A DNA stretch of 64,000 nt. Origin: Saccharopolyspora spinosa NRRL 18395. GTDB lineage: Bacteria; Actinomycetota; Actinomycetes; Mycobacteriales; Pseudonocardiaceae. A program made the translations under genes and the position numbers. The notes below the pieces were generated by a model, which did not search any database, was not told where the DNA came from, and worked only from the letters and a program-made list of their open reading frames with translations. Below are positions 51,184 through 59,685 of this stretch, one piece after another. The DNA lies in contig NZ_GL877878.1 of the NCBI RefSeq assembly GCF_000194155.1, positions 2,900,531 to 2,964,530 of the forward strand, in the 5' to 3' direction. Each line of letters opens with the position of its first letter. Position 1 is the stretch's first letter.

Positions 51184-52890
51184 TCACGCACCCGCTTCGA
51201 GAACGTCGTCGGACTCGGTCAGCCGGGCGACCTTGAGCGTGACCCCAAAATCCGACAGACGTTGAAAGCACCGCACGAGTGCGATCTTCGAAAAGGTAAA
51301 GATGGAGTCCGCGATTGCGCCGCCACCACTGAATGCGAGCACGACTGTGGCTGGCCTAAAGTCAACGGGAAGCTCGTGCGTCCCTTCGCTGATCTCCGCG
51401 GCTTTCCGAATAAAATTGTCCCGCGCGTCAACTTGTCGACTGAGCGCTTCAACGGACACTAATGCCTGATTGAACAAGTGGCTGGCGGACGTCGAATCGT
51501 CCAAGTGTTTCACATGGATCAATGTGCCGTCTGTATGTAGCAGATCGCAAGCCTCGAACCCGCCGGGATGAACCTCCGCAGGAATCAATTTGCGGTCCAT
51601 GCAGAGCAGTTCCGTCTGCTCCCTGGCTACCCACTGGTTGTACTCTCGCTCATTTGCGCGGCCGAGGCAGTCCTCACCGTTCTTCTTCTTTTTCCATTGA
51701 AGCGGCCAGGCAGGCAGTACCAGTTCAGATTTATTGCCGAGCGCCCTAGCGACCTTGTCTTCCAGCATATCGATATATGCGCCGCCAACGTTGTACCAGC
51801 GTCCGCGCTGGAGCACATAGCGTTCACCATCCATGTCGCACTCGAAGGTGATCCATTTGTCGGCGGAGATCTTGCGCGACATGGGTGAGCCACCTGCCGC
51901 GAGGCCCTGAATGTCCATCCGGCGAAGGCGGGCGAACTTGTCCGCCTCTTCGCAGCGGGCAAGCGGTTCGAGTATGTCGTCAAGTTCGATATCGGGAATT
52001 TCAGTATTCTCTGAACCAAGACCCGTGATGCGAAATGTCTCGACCTCTCCCAGATCCTCGTTCCACCCAGCCGGCCAACATAGCGCGACCCGAGATGGCG
52101 CCTCGCCCGCTAACTCCTCAGCTAGCGCGTGTTCCAGCGGCTCGATTCTCGGATGGCCAGGGCGAAGTGGGCGAGTGTTCTCCAGGTACTCAAGGCCCTC
52201 AGCTGGCTCTTCATTGCGAATTACGTGGTCGATCATGGCGAGATCGTGCAATGCGTCGTCAGGTGTTCTGCCGATCGGAACGCTCAGGGCGTCCGCACCT
52301 CGAACAGTTATGAACGCCTCCACGTTTGCCCGACTGCTCGACAGGCCAGTCGCCGGAATCTTCCCGACAATGCGGCTGACGACTTCCCCGATATCCTCCA
52401 TGCCAAATGAATTGATTGCTGTACCGCCGAAGATCGACAGCCGGGCGGTTCGCGGTAGAGAGTCGAGGGCGTGCGTCGTTAGGGCGCTAATCTGATTCGA
52501 GTCTGCTCGCCGTAGCGCAAAGCGCAATCCGAACCCATCGTCGATGCGCTCCGAGCTAACGACTAGATGACCCATTCCCCAAGAAAGGCCGTAGCAGAAT
52601 CGTGAATCGTCGGCTAATCGAAGAATTAGTAGACCTGCGGACGTGTCGTTACTGCATGGTGGGCGGAACCGCGTCAGCGACTGCGCATGATCAAGCCAGT
52701 CAGGCTGCGCCTTCGGAATCTGCCCGTAGACGAGGAGGGCAGGGCGAGCTCCGACCTCGACTGTCTGCTGATGGAACTCGTTCCTGTCTAGGTAGTCCGT
52801 CTTAGCGCCTGCGGTGAGCTGCTCGTCGGGAGCGATCTGCAGGCGATACAGGGAGGTCTTGCTCGCGCGCGACGGGGGTCGGGCCATCAT
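51184..52890 (-). CDS. TIGR04141/DUF6119-family sporadically distributed protein
   Basis: 568 aa, the family's usual length. ATGATG start with AAGGAG just upstream. Family-like features: N-terminal TSLYRLQIAPDE; FCYGLSWGMGHLVVSSERIDDGFGLRFALR in the first third (quoted in part: DDGFGLRFALR); and in the last third CDLLHTDGTLIHVKHLDDSTSASHLFNQALVSVEALSR (quoted in part: HVKHLDDSTSASHLFNQALV). No signal peptide or membrane helix. Codon use and base composition are visibly less GC-rich than the flanks, so it was probably acquired with the element. Function is not established. Such genes occur patchily on mobile DNA, which suggests defence or element maintenance. Confidence 0.65.
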   Translation of the reverse strand: MMARPPSRASKTSLYRLQIAPDEQLTAGAKTDYLDRNEFHQQTVEVGARPALLVYGQIPKAQPDWLDHAQSLTRFRPPCSNDTSAGLLILRLADDSRFCYGLSWGMGHLVVSSERIDDGFGLRFALRRADSNQISALTTHALDSLPRTARLSIFGGTAINSFGMEDIGEVVSRIVGKIPATGLSSSRANVEAFITVRGADALSVPIGRTPDDALHDLAMIDHVIRNEEPAEGLEYLENTRPLRPGHPRIEPLEHALAEELAGEAPSRVALCWPAGWNEDLGEVETFRITGLGSENTEIPDIELDDILEPLARCEEADKFARLRRMDIQGLAAGGSPMSRKISADKWITFECDMDGERYVLQRGRWYNVGGAYIDMLEDKVARALGNKSELVLPAWPLQWKKKKNGEDCLGRANEREYNQWVAREQTELLCMDRKLIPAEVHPGGFEACDLLHTDGTLIHVKHLDDSTSASHLFNQALVSVEALSRQVDARDNFIRKAAEISEGTHELPVDFRPATVVLAFSGGGAIADSIFTFSKIALVRCFQRLSDFGVTLKVARLTESDDVLEAGA

Positions 52891-53016
52891 GCTCCTTCTT
52901 GTGATGTCGACTCCCTGTCGCCAGGCGCTAGCCGAGCGTTACCGGACAGTCCGGTCGAGTGGGGCAAAGCAAATGCTCACCCTCGCCGGGCGGGCAAGTC
53001 TCCGGAATGGCCGGGG

Positions 53017-53159
53017 TGTGGCATCCCGTCGACCTCCCTGAGGGCTACCACACGACGTCCCGAAGGCGGAATTGGACGAGTTCGGCCTGGCGGTTGCGTC
53101 GAGGGCCGCCCCCGGGCCGCCGCGCGGTCGGGGGGCGGCAGGTCGACGGGATGCCACAC
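53017..53159. repeat. 143-bp unit with perfect 20-bp inverted ends (MITE-like)
   Basis: GTGTGGCATCCCGTCGACCT at 53017-53036 and its exact reverse complement at 53140-53159. The interior has no gene. No clear target duplication was found. Confidence 0.6.
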
Positions 53160-53460
53160 GAACACCGGGCGGGGACAGCAAACCGACCTGAGCAGTTCGC
53201 GATGGCGTACAGCCTCGCCGTTCTGGACCACCGTCGCGGGATCTGACGGGCACGCTGCCACTCGTGGACATACCGGACTTCGATGCCGCACTGGCTGCAC
53301 TGCGCATCGACCCCGACGATCCGGCCGACGCTGACGACCGCGAGGCAGTGGAGTCGATATGGATCCGCCGCACGCTCGGCCCGCTGTTCGGCCCAGCTCC
53401 ACCGATCAACCCCGCCGACCCGCCGGTTGCTCCGTCTGCTGCCCGCGCCCCCGGCGTAGG

Positions 53461-53486
53461 TCGCGTGCAATTAGCGTGCAACTAGC
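53461..53486 (+). repeat. Putative integrase arm-type sites, right end
   Basis: GCGTGCAATTAGC (53463-53475) is followed, with a 2-bp overlap, by GCGTGCAACTAGC (53474-53486). The first matches the left-end copy. About 80 bp inside attR. Confidence 0.55.
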
Positions 53487-53565
53487 CGCGGTCAACTACG
53501 GTCACTCGGCGGCATCCCCGACCACCCGATCCGCAGGTCTGAGGGGTAATCGGCCAGTCTGAGGG

Positions 53566-53610
53566 AGTCTTCCAAACTGGCTACGCGGGTTCGATTCCCG
53601 TCGCCCGCTC
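53566..53610 (+). repeat. attR, 45-bp direct repeat of the tRNA-Gly 3' end
   Basis: Exact copy of 47739-47783: anticodon arm through acceptor 3' strand of tRNA-Gly without the 5' half. Confidence 0.93.
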
Positions 53611-54086
53611 CGAGTTGGGTGTTTTGCGTCGAGGGACGTTGCCCTTCGACCTTTATTCTTCGCCTTCGCGATGGGGGCCGAGCCCCACACCCCCAACCAC
53701 CGCACACGCGATGCGGGGCCTTTTCGACCGCTTCTCGCCTTATCTCCCGTTCCCGGCAGCCGTGCCGTTTCGGCGTCTAGCGCGTCGTGGCGATTTCACG
53801 CGAAATCGCCACTTGCTCCTGCTTCCTTGGGACGAGCTGTGTTCGTGACCATCCGGCCTCGTCCTGCGGAGCGGTGTGCCGGGGTAGCGACCTTGCTCAC
53901 AGTGTCCGCTGTGTCGTGCCTCTCTGGTACGGCCTGCTGTTGGGCGATTCGTGCCGCTTCGCGGCAGTTGGGTTCTTGGGGTGGGGTCTTGGGAATAAAA
54001 AGGCTTTGGGTTTTGTCGGGGGGTTGAGCGAGGCTTGTGGGGCGGCTCGGGCCTTCGCGGCTCTTTCGATCTTTTTTGGGGGTTCT
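53611..54086. other. Region between attR and the DHA2 transporter
   Basis: About 475 bp without a credible gene. This was originally the DNA just downstream of tRNA-Gly. It contains a GGGGCC/GGCCCC-type G/C-rich stretch near 53670 and a TTTC-N4-GAAA palindrome at 53788, then an unusually T/G-rich leader (54000-54080) before the transporter start. An open frame across it is an upstream extension of that gene without coding character. Confidence 0.5.
53788..53811. repeat. TTTC-N4-GAAA palindrome
   Basis: GATTTC-ACGC-GAAATC with four more paired bases on each side (TGGC/GCCA), a 10-bp stem with a 4-nt loop. Confidence 0.8.
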
Positions 54087-55556
54087 GTGCGGCGGCTTGA
54101 GTACAAGTGGCTGGTTGGCATCACCTTTGTGCTGGCGCTGATCATGCAGATCCTCGACGTCACCATCCTGAACGTCGCCCTGGCCACCTTGGGGCGGGAG
54201 TTCCGGGTGGACGCCGCCGCACTCCAGTGGGTGCTCACCGGCTACATGATCAGCCTCGCCGTGTTCATCCCCTCGTCCGGCTGGATCGCCGATCGGTTCG
54301 GCAGCAAGCGGACCTTCCAAACCGCCGTCGTCATCTTCACCTTCGCGTCCGTGCTGTGCGGGGTTTCCACCGAGATGTGGCAGCTCGTCGGCGCCCGGGT
54401 GCTGCAGGGCGTTGGGGGCGGGATGCTCGTGCCCGTTGGCCAGGCGATGCTGTTCCGGGCCTTCCCGCCCGACGAGCGCGCCAAGGCCGGGGCTGTGCTC
54501 GCCATCCCAATCACCGTTGCGCCCATGCTCGGGCCGGTGCTCGGCGGGTTACTCGTCCAATACGCCAACTGGCGGTGGATCTTCTTCATCAACGTTCCCG
54601 TCGGGGCGTTGGCGCTGTTCTTCGCCGTGGTGTTCCTCCGGGAGGAGCCGCGGCGCGATCCGGGGCGCTTCGACTTCCCCGGTTTCGTGCTCGCCGGAGC
54701 CGGTTTGGCGACGCTGCTCTACGGGCTCGAACAGGGTGCGCAGCTCGGCTGGGGCCAGCCCCAGGTCTGGTCGAGCCTCGTGGCCGCGGTGCTGCTCATC
54801 GGCGGGTTGGCCTGGCGGGAGTTGACCGTCACGCATCCGATGCTCGACCTGCGGCTGCTGACCGACCGGTTGTTCTGCACCGGCAACGTGCTGCTGCTGT
54901 GCCAGACCGGGGCGATGTTCGGGGTGCTCTTCCTCATCCCGCTGTACCTGCAGAACCTGCGCGGGGTATCGCCCATGCACGCCGGCCTCGTGCTGATGCC
55001 GCAGGCCATCAGCATGTTGCTGACCACCCAGGTAATCAGCCGGATCTACGGCCGGGTCGGGCCGAAGCGGCTGATCCTGGCCGGGTTCGCGGTGCAGGTC
55101 GCGATCGGGCTCGGGCTGCAGCTGCAGGGCACCGACACCTCGTTGTGGCTCCTGGTCGCGTTGCTCGCGGTGCAGGGCGTGGCGATGGGGCTGCTGATGA
55201 CTCCGGTGCAGACCGCGACGTTCGCCCGGATCTCCCGTGCCGACATGGGGCAGGCCAGCTCGATGTTCAACGTCAGCCGGCAGGTCGCCACCGCGCTGGG
55301 CACCGCGATCGTCGCAACCGTGCTGGTTATGCTCACCGAGCACGGCATGTCCACAGTGGATCCCACGGCGGCCGGTCAGGTCGCCGAGGCGCAGCTGGGC
55401 GCCTACCACGGCGCGTTCCTGGTCTCGGTGGTCTTCGCCGGGCTCGGCCTGCTGCTGGGACTGCGGGTGCGCGACTCCGACGCGGCGGCCAGCCTGGACA
55501 CCCCGGCCACGAAGACACAGCCGAGTGAACGCGAGCCCTCGAAAACCGTGAGATAG
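54087..55556 (+). CDS. DHA2-family MFS drug exporter (EmrB/QacA type)
   Basis: About 489 aa from GTG at 54087 (VRRLEYKWLVGITFVLALIM), with TGGGGG upstream. The 14-helix family hallmarks are present: LDVTILNVALATLGREF in helix 1, QWVLTGYMISLAVFIP, GWIADRFGSKRTF (motif A) and GARVLQGVGGGMLVPVGQAML (quoted in part: RVLQGVGGGMLVP), then motif C-like GPVLGGLL. It exports lipophilic drugs or metabolites with proton influx. No adjacent regulator. Confidence 0.9.
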   Translation: MRRLEYKWLVGITFVLALIMQILDVTILNVALATLGREFRVDAAALQWVLTGYMISLAVFIPSSGWIADRFGSKRTFQTAVVIFTFASVLCGVSTEMWQLVGARVLQGVGGGMLVPVGQAMLFRAFPPDERAKAGAVLAIPITVAPMLGPVLGGLLVQYANWRWIFFINVPVGALALFFAVVFLREEPRRDPGRFDFPGFVLAGAGLATLLYGLEQGAQLGWGQPQVWSSLVAAVLLIGGLAWRELTVTHPMLDLRLLTDRLFCTGNVLLLCQTGAMFGVLFLIPLYLQNLRGVSPMHAGLVLMPQAISMLLTTQVISRIYGRVGPKRLILAGFAVQVAIGLGLQLQGTDTSLWLLVALLAVQGVAMGLLMTPVQTATFARISRADMGQASSMFNVSRQVATALGTAIVATVLVMLTEHGMSTVDPTAAGQVAEAQLGAYHGAFLVSVVFAGLGLLLGLRVRDSDAAASLDTPATKTQPSEREPSKTVR

Positions 55557-55602
55557 CTCAAGCTCGCCCCACTCCCGGAGCGGCCCGGGCAGTATGTGAG
55601 GG

Positions 55603-56238
55603 GTGACCGACATGCCGCACGCCGACCAGGTCCGCAATCACGCCCGCTGGCGCTCGGGCTGGCGCGCCGGGCGCACTGGCTACGCGTGGCTGCTGCCGCT
55701 GGCCGACCAGCCCGGGCTGCGCAAGCTGGTGAACGACTACCAGTACGCGCTGCGCGACCTGCCCGGCTTCGACCTCGTCCCGCTGGAATGGATGCACATC
55801 CTGGTGCAGGAAATCGGTTTCACCGACGAGATCGACGAGTCGCGAATCGAACCGCTGGTGGCGGCCGCCCGTACCCGGCTGGCGTCCGCGCCGCCCCTGA
55901 CGCTGGCGTTCCACCACGCAGTGGTGCTGCCGGAGTCGCTGTCGCTGCCCGCCGAACCCCAGTCGAGGGTGCTCGAACTCCGCGCCGCGGTGCGCGAAGT
56001 GACCGCCGAGGCACTCGGCGAAGCGACCGTCCCGGCGGAACCCGAAGACATCGACAAGCACGTGAGCCTCGCCCACTCCACCACCGACGGCCCGGCGATC
56101 TTCGCCGTCGCCACCCTCGGTGCCACGGTGGTCGAGCCGACCACGGCCAAGGTTTCCGCGCTGTCCCTGGTCAAGCTCAACCGGGACCACTCGTGCTCCG
56201 AGTGGGAGTCCGTCGCCGAGGTACCGCTCGGCGTCTGA
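55603..56238 (+). CDS. 2H phosphoesterase (2'-5' RNA ligase family)
   Basis: 211 aa, GTG start (VTDMPHADQ). The two H-x-(S/T/V) motifs of the fold are visible: LEWMHILVQEIG in the first half and DKHVSLAHSTTD in the second. Members hydrolyse 2',3'-cyclic or related phosphodiesters of RNA or nucleotides. Exact substrate unknown. The next feature is a palindrome pair. Confidence 0.75.
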   Translation: MTDMPHADQVRNHARWRSGWRAGRTGYAWLLPLADQPGLRKLVNDYQYALRDLPGFDLVPLEWMHILVQEIGFTDEIDESRIEPLVAAARTRLASAPPLTLAFHHAVVLPESLSLPAEPQSRVLELRAAVREVTAEALGEATVPAEPEDIDKHVSLAHSTTDGPAIFAVATLGATVVEPTTAKVSALSLVKLNRDHSCSEWESVAEVPLGV

Positions 56239-56246
56239 GAGCACAG

Positions 56247-56300
56247 TTTCAATTGAAAGTGCGGTCACCCCCCGGGGGGTTCCGCAGTTTCAATTGAAAC
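56247..56300. repeat. Two TTTCAATTGAAA palindromes flanking a C6G6 palindrome
   Basis: TTTCAATTGAAA at 56247-56258 and GTTTCAATTGAAAC at 56287-56300, with ACCCCCCGGGGGGT (56267-56280) between. Lies between the 2H phosphoesterase and Eis-like genes. Confidence 0.85.
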
Positions 56301-56366
56301 CTTTGACTCCCGAAGACCGACTGAAAATGAGTCGCACGCCGTTCTCGCGGGCGGTATGAAAGTCAC

Positions 56367-57581
56367 ATGGCGGACCTCACCACGAGAAGTCTTTCGGCCG
56401 ACGACCACGAGTTGTTCTTCGACGTATTCACGGCTGCTTTCCTCGACGACAGCCGCGACTCCGCGGTCGAGCGCTACCGCGCGATCTTCGACCCGGCGCT
56501 GGCCCACGGGACCTTCGACGGCGACGAGGCGATCGGCGTCGCCGGGCGGTTCGAAACGGGCATCACGCTGCCGGGCTCGGTTCAGCACCCGGTCGCCGCC
56601 ATCACGGCGGTCGGGGTCAAGCCCGGACACCGGCGGCGCGGCGCGCTGACCTCGCTGATGCGCGCCCAGCTCGACGACGTGCGCGGCAACAGCTCCGGGC
56701 TCGCGGCGCTGTACGCCTCGGAAGCGTCCATCTACGGCCGGTTCGGCTTCGGCGTGGCCAGCTACGAGAGCCACCTGACCCTGCCCCGCGGCGCGGCTTT
56801 CCTGTCCACTGTGGACGTCGATGGGCGGCGGGTCAGCGAGGTCGACCGGGAAACCGCGCTGGAATTCGTGCACCAGCGATACCCGGCGGTGGCCGCGACC
56901 CGGACCGGCTGGTTGTCCAGGGCCGACGGCTCCTGGGAAGTCCGGGTGATCGACGACCGCAGCGAGCGCGGCGACCTGGGCGAGACCCGGTTCGCGCTGC
57001 ACCCCGACGGCTACATCATCTACCGGCCCAAGCCGAACTGGACGAACCAGGGCCCCGCCTACCACTTGCGGGTGCTGGAGCTCGTCGCGTCGACCCCGCA
57101 GGCCTACGCCGCGCTCTGGCGGTACCTGCTCGACTTCGACCTGGTCGGCGAGGTGCACTGGCGCAAGGCCGCGGTCGACGAACCAGTGGTGAGCATGCTC
57201 GCCAACTCGCGCCTCGCGGAGCGGCAGATCATCGACGCGCTGTGGGTCCGGCTTGTCGATCTCGACCGCGTGCTGGAAGCACGCCGGTACAGCGCCGCGG
57301 TGGACGTCGTGCTCGACGTCACCGACTCGTTCTGCCCGTGGAACGCGGGCCGGTGGCGGCTGACCACAGGTGCCGGCGGGGTCGCGAGCGTCGCCCGCAC
57401 CGACGACCCGGGCCAGATCGCATTGGACGTCAGCGACCTGGCCGCGGCATACCTGGGCGGCAACACGTTGTCCGGACTGGCCCGGTCCGGGCGGGTAGCC
57501 GAGCTCGCGCCGGGTGCGCTGGTCGAAGCCTCTCGCGCGTTCGCCACCGACGACGCCCCGCACTGCCTGGAGGGTTTCTGA
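56367..57581 (+). CDS. Eis-like GNAT acetyltransferase
   Basis: 404 aa, ATG start. N-terminal GNAT domain with AAITAVGVKPGHRRRGALTSLM (acetyl-CoA site, about 82-103; quoted in part: VKPGHRRRGALTSLM) and YGRFGFGVASYE; a second GNAT-like domain; and a C-terminal SCP2-type domain ending in the carboxylate terminus (CLEGF), which acts as catalytic group in Eis. Eis proteins acetylate amines at several positions, including aminoglycosides in mycobacteria. Native substrate here unknown. Confidence 0.9.
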   Translation: MADLTTRSLSADDHELFFDVFTAAFLDDSRDSAVERYRAIFDPALAHGTFDGDEAIGVAGRFETGITLPGSVQHPVAAITAVGVKPGHRRRGALTSLMRAQLDDVRGNSSGLAALYASEASIYGRFGFGVASYESHLTLPRGAAFLSTVDVDGRRVSEVDRETALEFVHQRYPAVAATRTGWLSRADGSWEVRVIDDRSERGDLGETRFALHPDGYIIYRPKPNWTNQGPAYHLRVLELVASTPQAYAALWRYLLDFDLVGEVHWRKAAVDEPVVSMLANSRLAERQIIDALWVRLVDLDRVLEARRYSAAVDVVLDVTDSFCPWNAGRWRLTTGAGGVASVARTDDPGQIALDVSDLAAAYLGGNTLSGLARSGRVAELAPGALVEASRAFATDDAPHCLEGF

Positions 57582-57651
57582 TCGGCCAGCGCCCCTGCCC
57601 AGCGGCGTACTGTCGGAACTAACGGGTGTTCCGCTGGCTCAGGAGGCACGG

Positions 57652-58422
57652 GTGACCGCAATAGTCATCATCGTGATCGCCCTCGTGGTGATCGTCGCCG
57701 CGGTCTGGTGGTCCCGGCAGAAGGCCGTGGCGCACCAGCGGAACCAGCTCGAAGACGCCAAGGCGGAAGCGCGGCGCTGGGTCGAGCGATTGGGCGGCCA
57801 GGTGCTCAACCTGGTCGGCACCAACGAAGCAGCCAAGCAGGCGCTCGCCGATGCGGCTGAACGGCACGGCGCGGCGGTCTCCCAGCTCGATCAGGCGCGC
57901 ACCGCCGCGCAGGCCCGCCTGACCGCGGAGTCCGCGCTGGAAGGCCTGTACTACGTGCGGGCCGCCCGGATCGCGATGGACATGGATCCGGGCCCCGAGC
58001 TCCCCGACCTCTCCGGCCAGCGCGGCGCGGGCAAGGTGACCGAGTACCGCGAGGTCGAGGTCGAAGGCCACCCGCAGGTGGCCTCGCCGAACCCGACCGA
58101 GCAGACTCCGCACTACTACCCGGGCGGCACGGTCGCCGGGCGGCCGGTGCCGCAGGGCTGGTACAGCGAGCCGTGGTGGAAGCCGGCGCTCGTCGCGGGC
58201 GCCTGGGGCGTGGGCTCGTTCGTGCTGATGAGCGCCCTGTTCGGCGGCATGGCCGGGATCCCGGCAGAGGCGGCCTACGCGGACGGCTTCCAGGACGGCC
58301 TGGGTGCCGACGGTGACCCGGGCATGGACGGCGCGGACGCGGGCGGCGACGGCGGATTTGACCAAGGCGGATTCGACCAAGGCGGATTCGACGGCTTCGA
58401 CATCGGTGGGTTCGACCTCTGA
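57652..58422 (+). CDS. DUF1542-type membrane protein with GGFD repeats
   Basis: 256 aa from GTG at 57652, with AGGAGG upstream. N-terminal transmembrane helix (AIVIIVIALVVIVAAVWW), coiled-coil-like region (about 25-110), then PHYYPGGTVAGRPVPQGWYS, a second helix (PALVAGAWGVGSFVLMSALF), and an acidic Gly/Phe/Asp tail with repeated GGFDQ. This arrangement is conserved in actinobacteria; function unknown. The ends face opposite sides of the membrane or form a hairpin. Confidence 0.8.
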   Translation: MTAIVIIVIALVVIVAAVWWSRQKAVAHQRNQLEDAKAEARRWVERLGGQVLNLVGTNEAAKQALADAAERHGAAVSQLDQARTAAQARLTAESALEGLYYVRAARIAMDMDPGPELPDLSGQRGAGKVTEYREVEVEGHPQVASPNPTEQTPHYYPGGTVAGRPVPQGWYSEPWWKPALVAGAWGVGSFVLMSALFGGMAGIPAEAAYADGFQDGLGADGDPGMDGADAGGDGGFDQGGFDQGGFDGFDIGGFDL

Positions 58423-58450
58423 CGGTTCCGATGTCGCTGGCGACAACCCG

Positions 58451-58493
58451 CAGTTTCAATGGAAACTGGACCATCGATTTCCATTTGAAATCG
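58451..58493. repeat. Paired TTTC/GAAA palindromes
   Basis: CAGTTTC-AATG-GAAACTG (58451-58468) and CGATTTC-CATTT-GAAATCG (58475-58493), between convergent genes. Confidence 0.8.
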
Positions 58494-58522
58494 CGCACCT
58501 CCTGGGGAGGTGGGGACGTTCG

Positions 58523-59332
58523 TCAGCCCGCTTGGCAGGTGGGGCACCAGTAGAGGTTCCGGGCGGCGAGAGCTGCCGTGGCCACCGGGGTTCCGCAGAT
58601 CAGGCAGGGCATTCCCGCCCGCCGGTAGACGTATACCTCTCCGCCGTGCCGGTCTTGGCGCGGCGCTCGACCGGTGACCTCCGGCAGGTGCTCCGGCCGC
58701 ACCGTGTCGATGCGACCCACGCGCACACCGTCGGCCATCAGCTCGACCAGGTCCGCCCAGATCGTCTCCCACTGCGTCCGGTCCAGCGACCGGCCCGGGG
58801 TGTAGGGCGGGATGGCGAGCCGGAACAGCACTTCGGCGCGGTAGACGTTGCCGACACCCGCCAGCACCTTCTGGTCCATCAGCAGCGCGGCGATGCTCGT
58901 GCGGGACCGCGAGATCCGCTGCCAGGCCTGCTCAGGGTCGGCGTCCCGGCGCAGCGGATCGGGGCCCAGCCGCCCGCGCAGCGCGGCGACCTCCTCGCCG
59001 GTCAGCAGCTCACACGCGGTGGGACCGCGCAGGTCCGTCCAATGTGTACGGCCGACGATGCGCATCCGCACCTGGCCGCGCGGTTCGGCCAGCGGGAGCT
59101 CGGCTTCCGTGAACGTGCCGTACAACCCCAGGTGCACGTGGACGACCCGATCCGGGCCGTAGCAGTGGAAGAGGTGCTTGCCGTGCGCTTCAGCCCGCTC
59201 GAACACCGAGCCGTTCAGCAGCGAAGCGCTGGTGGCGAACCTCCCCTGCGGGCTGCCCACCTGGACCTTCGTGCCGGCGAACAGCTCGCCGTGCAATCCG
59301 GCGAGCCGGTGCAAGGTGTGGCCTTCAGGCAT
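58523..59332 (-). CDS. nei: Fpg/Nei-family DNA glycosylase
   Basis: Removes oxidised bases by an N-terminal proline. 269 aa, ATG then PEGHTLHRLAG: Pro2 and Glu3 are the catalytic pair, and PEGHT is typical of Nei rather than Fpg. H2TH domain around 130-210 (LLMDQKVLAGVGNVYRAE). C-terminal zinc finger CLICGTP...WCPTCQ. Resembles the actinobacterial Nei1/Nei2 group. No cofactor genes nearby. Confidence 0.92.
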   Translation of the reverse strand: MPEGHTLHRLAGLHGELFAGTKVQVGSPQGRFATSASLLNGSVFERAEAHGKHLFHCYGPDRVVHVHLGLYGTFTEAELPLAEPRGQVRMRIVGRTHWTDLRGPTACELLTGEEVAALRGRLGPDPLRRDADPEQAWQRISRSRTSIAALLMDQKVLAGVGNVYRAEVLFRLAIPPYTPGRSLDRTQWETIWADLVELMADGVRVGRIDTVRPEHLPEVTGRAPRQDRHGGEVYVYRRAGMPCLICGTPVATAALAARNLYWCPTCQAG

Positions 59333-59350
59333 GTCAACAGTCCGTCCGCG

Positions 59351-59680
59351 TCAAGCGAGGATCCACAGCACGACCGACTCCACGAGGTACGCCGCCACGC
59401 ACCACAGCGCGATGAGCAGGCCGCGCCGAACCGGTCGGTCGCGATGCCGGAACACCGTCCCGGCCAGCAGCGAGGCGCACAGCGCGATGACACCGCCCAC
59501 GATCAGCCACAGGCCAACCCCGAGCACGCAGTCGGGTTCGGTGCAGACCGCACCGGGGCCACCGGCGAGGACGGGCGCGAGCGCGCGCTGCCCGAAGAAA
59601 AGCACCAGCACGCCAGCCGCAGTGCCCGCTGCCGCCACCAGAGGTGTCAGCAGCGCCGCGGTCCGGCGTGCCGGTGCCAT
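59351..59680 (-). CDS. Small three-helix membrane protein
   Basis: 109 aa with hydrophobic segments at about 10-40, 50-75 and 85-109, and a Cys pair (VCTEPDC) in the first exterior loop. No family recognised. It sits 18 bp upstream of nei and just after rpiB, all on the minus strand, so probably co-transcribed. Confidence 0.6.
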   Translation of the reverse strand: MAPARRTAALLTPLVAAAGTAAGVLVLFFGQRALAPVLAGGPGAVCTEPDCVLGVGLWLIVGGVIALCASLLAGTVFRHRDRPVRRGLLIALWCVAAYLVESVVLWILA

Positions 59681-59685
59681 CTCGA

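Larger units (their letters stand above)
52891..53565. other. Right end of the element, no firm gene
   Basis: Holds the upstream region of the TIGR04141-type gene, including the near-palindrome ACCGGACAGTCCGGT (52941-52955, about 50 bp before its start, a possible operator). It also holds the inverted-repeat unit at 53017-53159, a doubtful 73-codon frame (53264-53485, VDIPDFDAALAALRI...) and the arm-like repeats. The small frame has an acidic, plausible composition but no recognised family. Confidence 0.4.
47739..53610. mobile_element. Decayed actinomycete integrative element (AICE-like)
   Basis: A 5.9-kb insertion in tRNA-Gly bounded by perfect 45-bp att repeats. Contents left to right: integrase C-terminal remnant fused to a TraB/FtsK remnant, a phosphotransferase remnant, an IS66 element, an intact TIGR04141-type gene, a 143-bp inverted-repeat unit and integrase arm-like repeats. 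The replication and excision genes expected between tra and int are gone. It probably cannot move unaided. Confidence 0.88.

Noticed and set aside
53264..53485. Small gene for a 73-aa acidic protein near attR
   Set aside because: No ribosome-binding site or family, and its end overlaps the arm-like repeats; noted only within the region entry.
53566..53610. A second tRNA-Gly
   Set aside because: Only the 3' half is present; it is the attR duplication.
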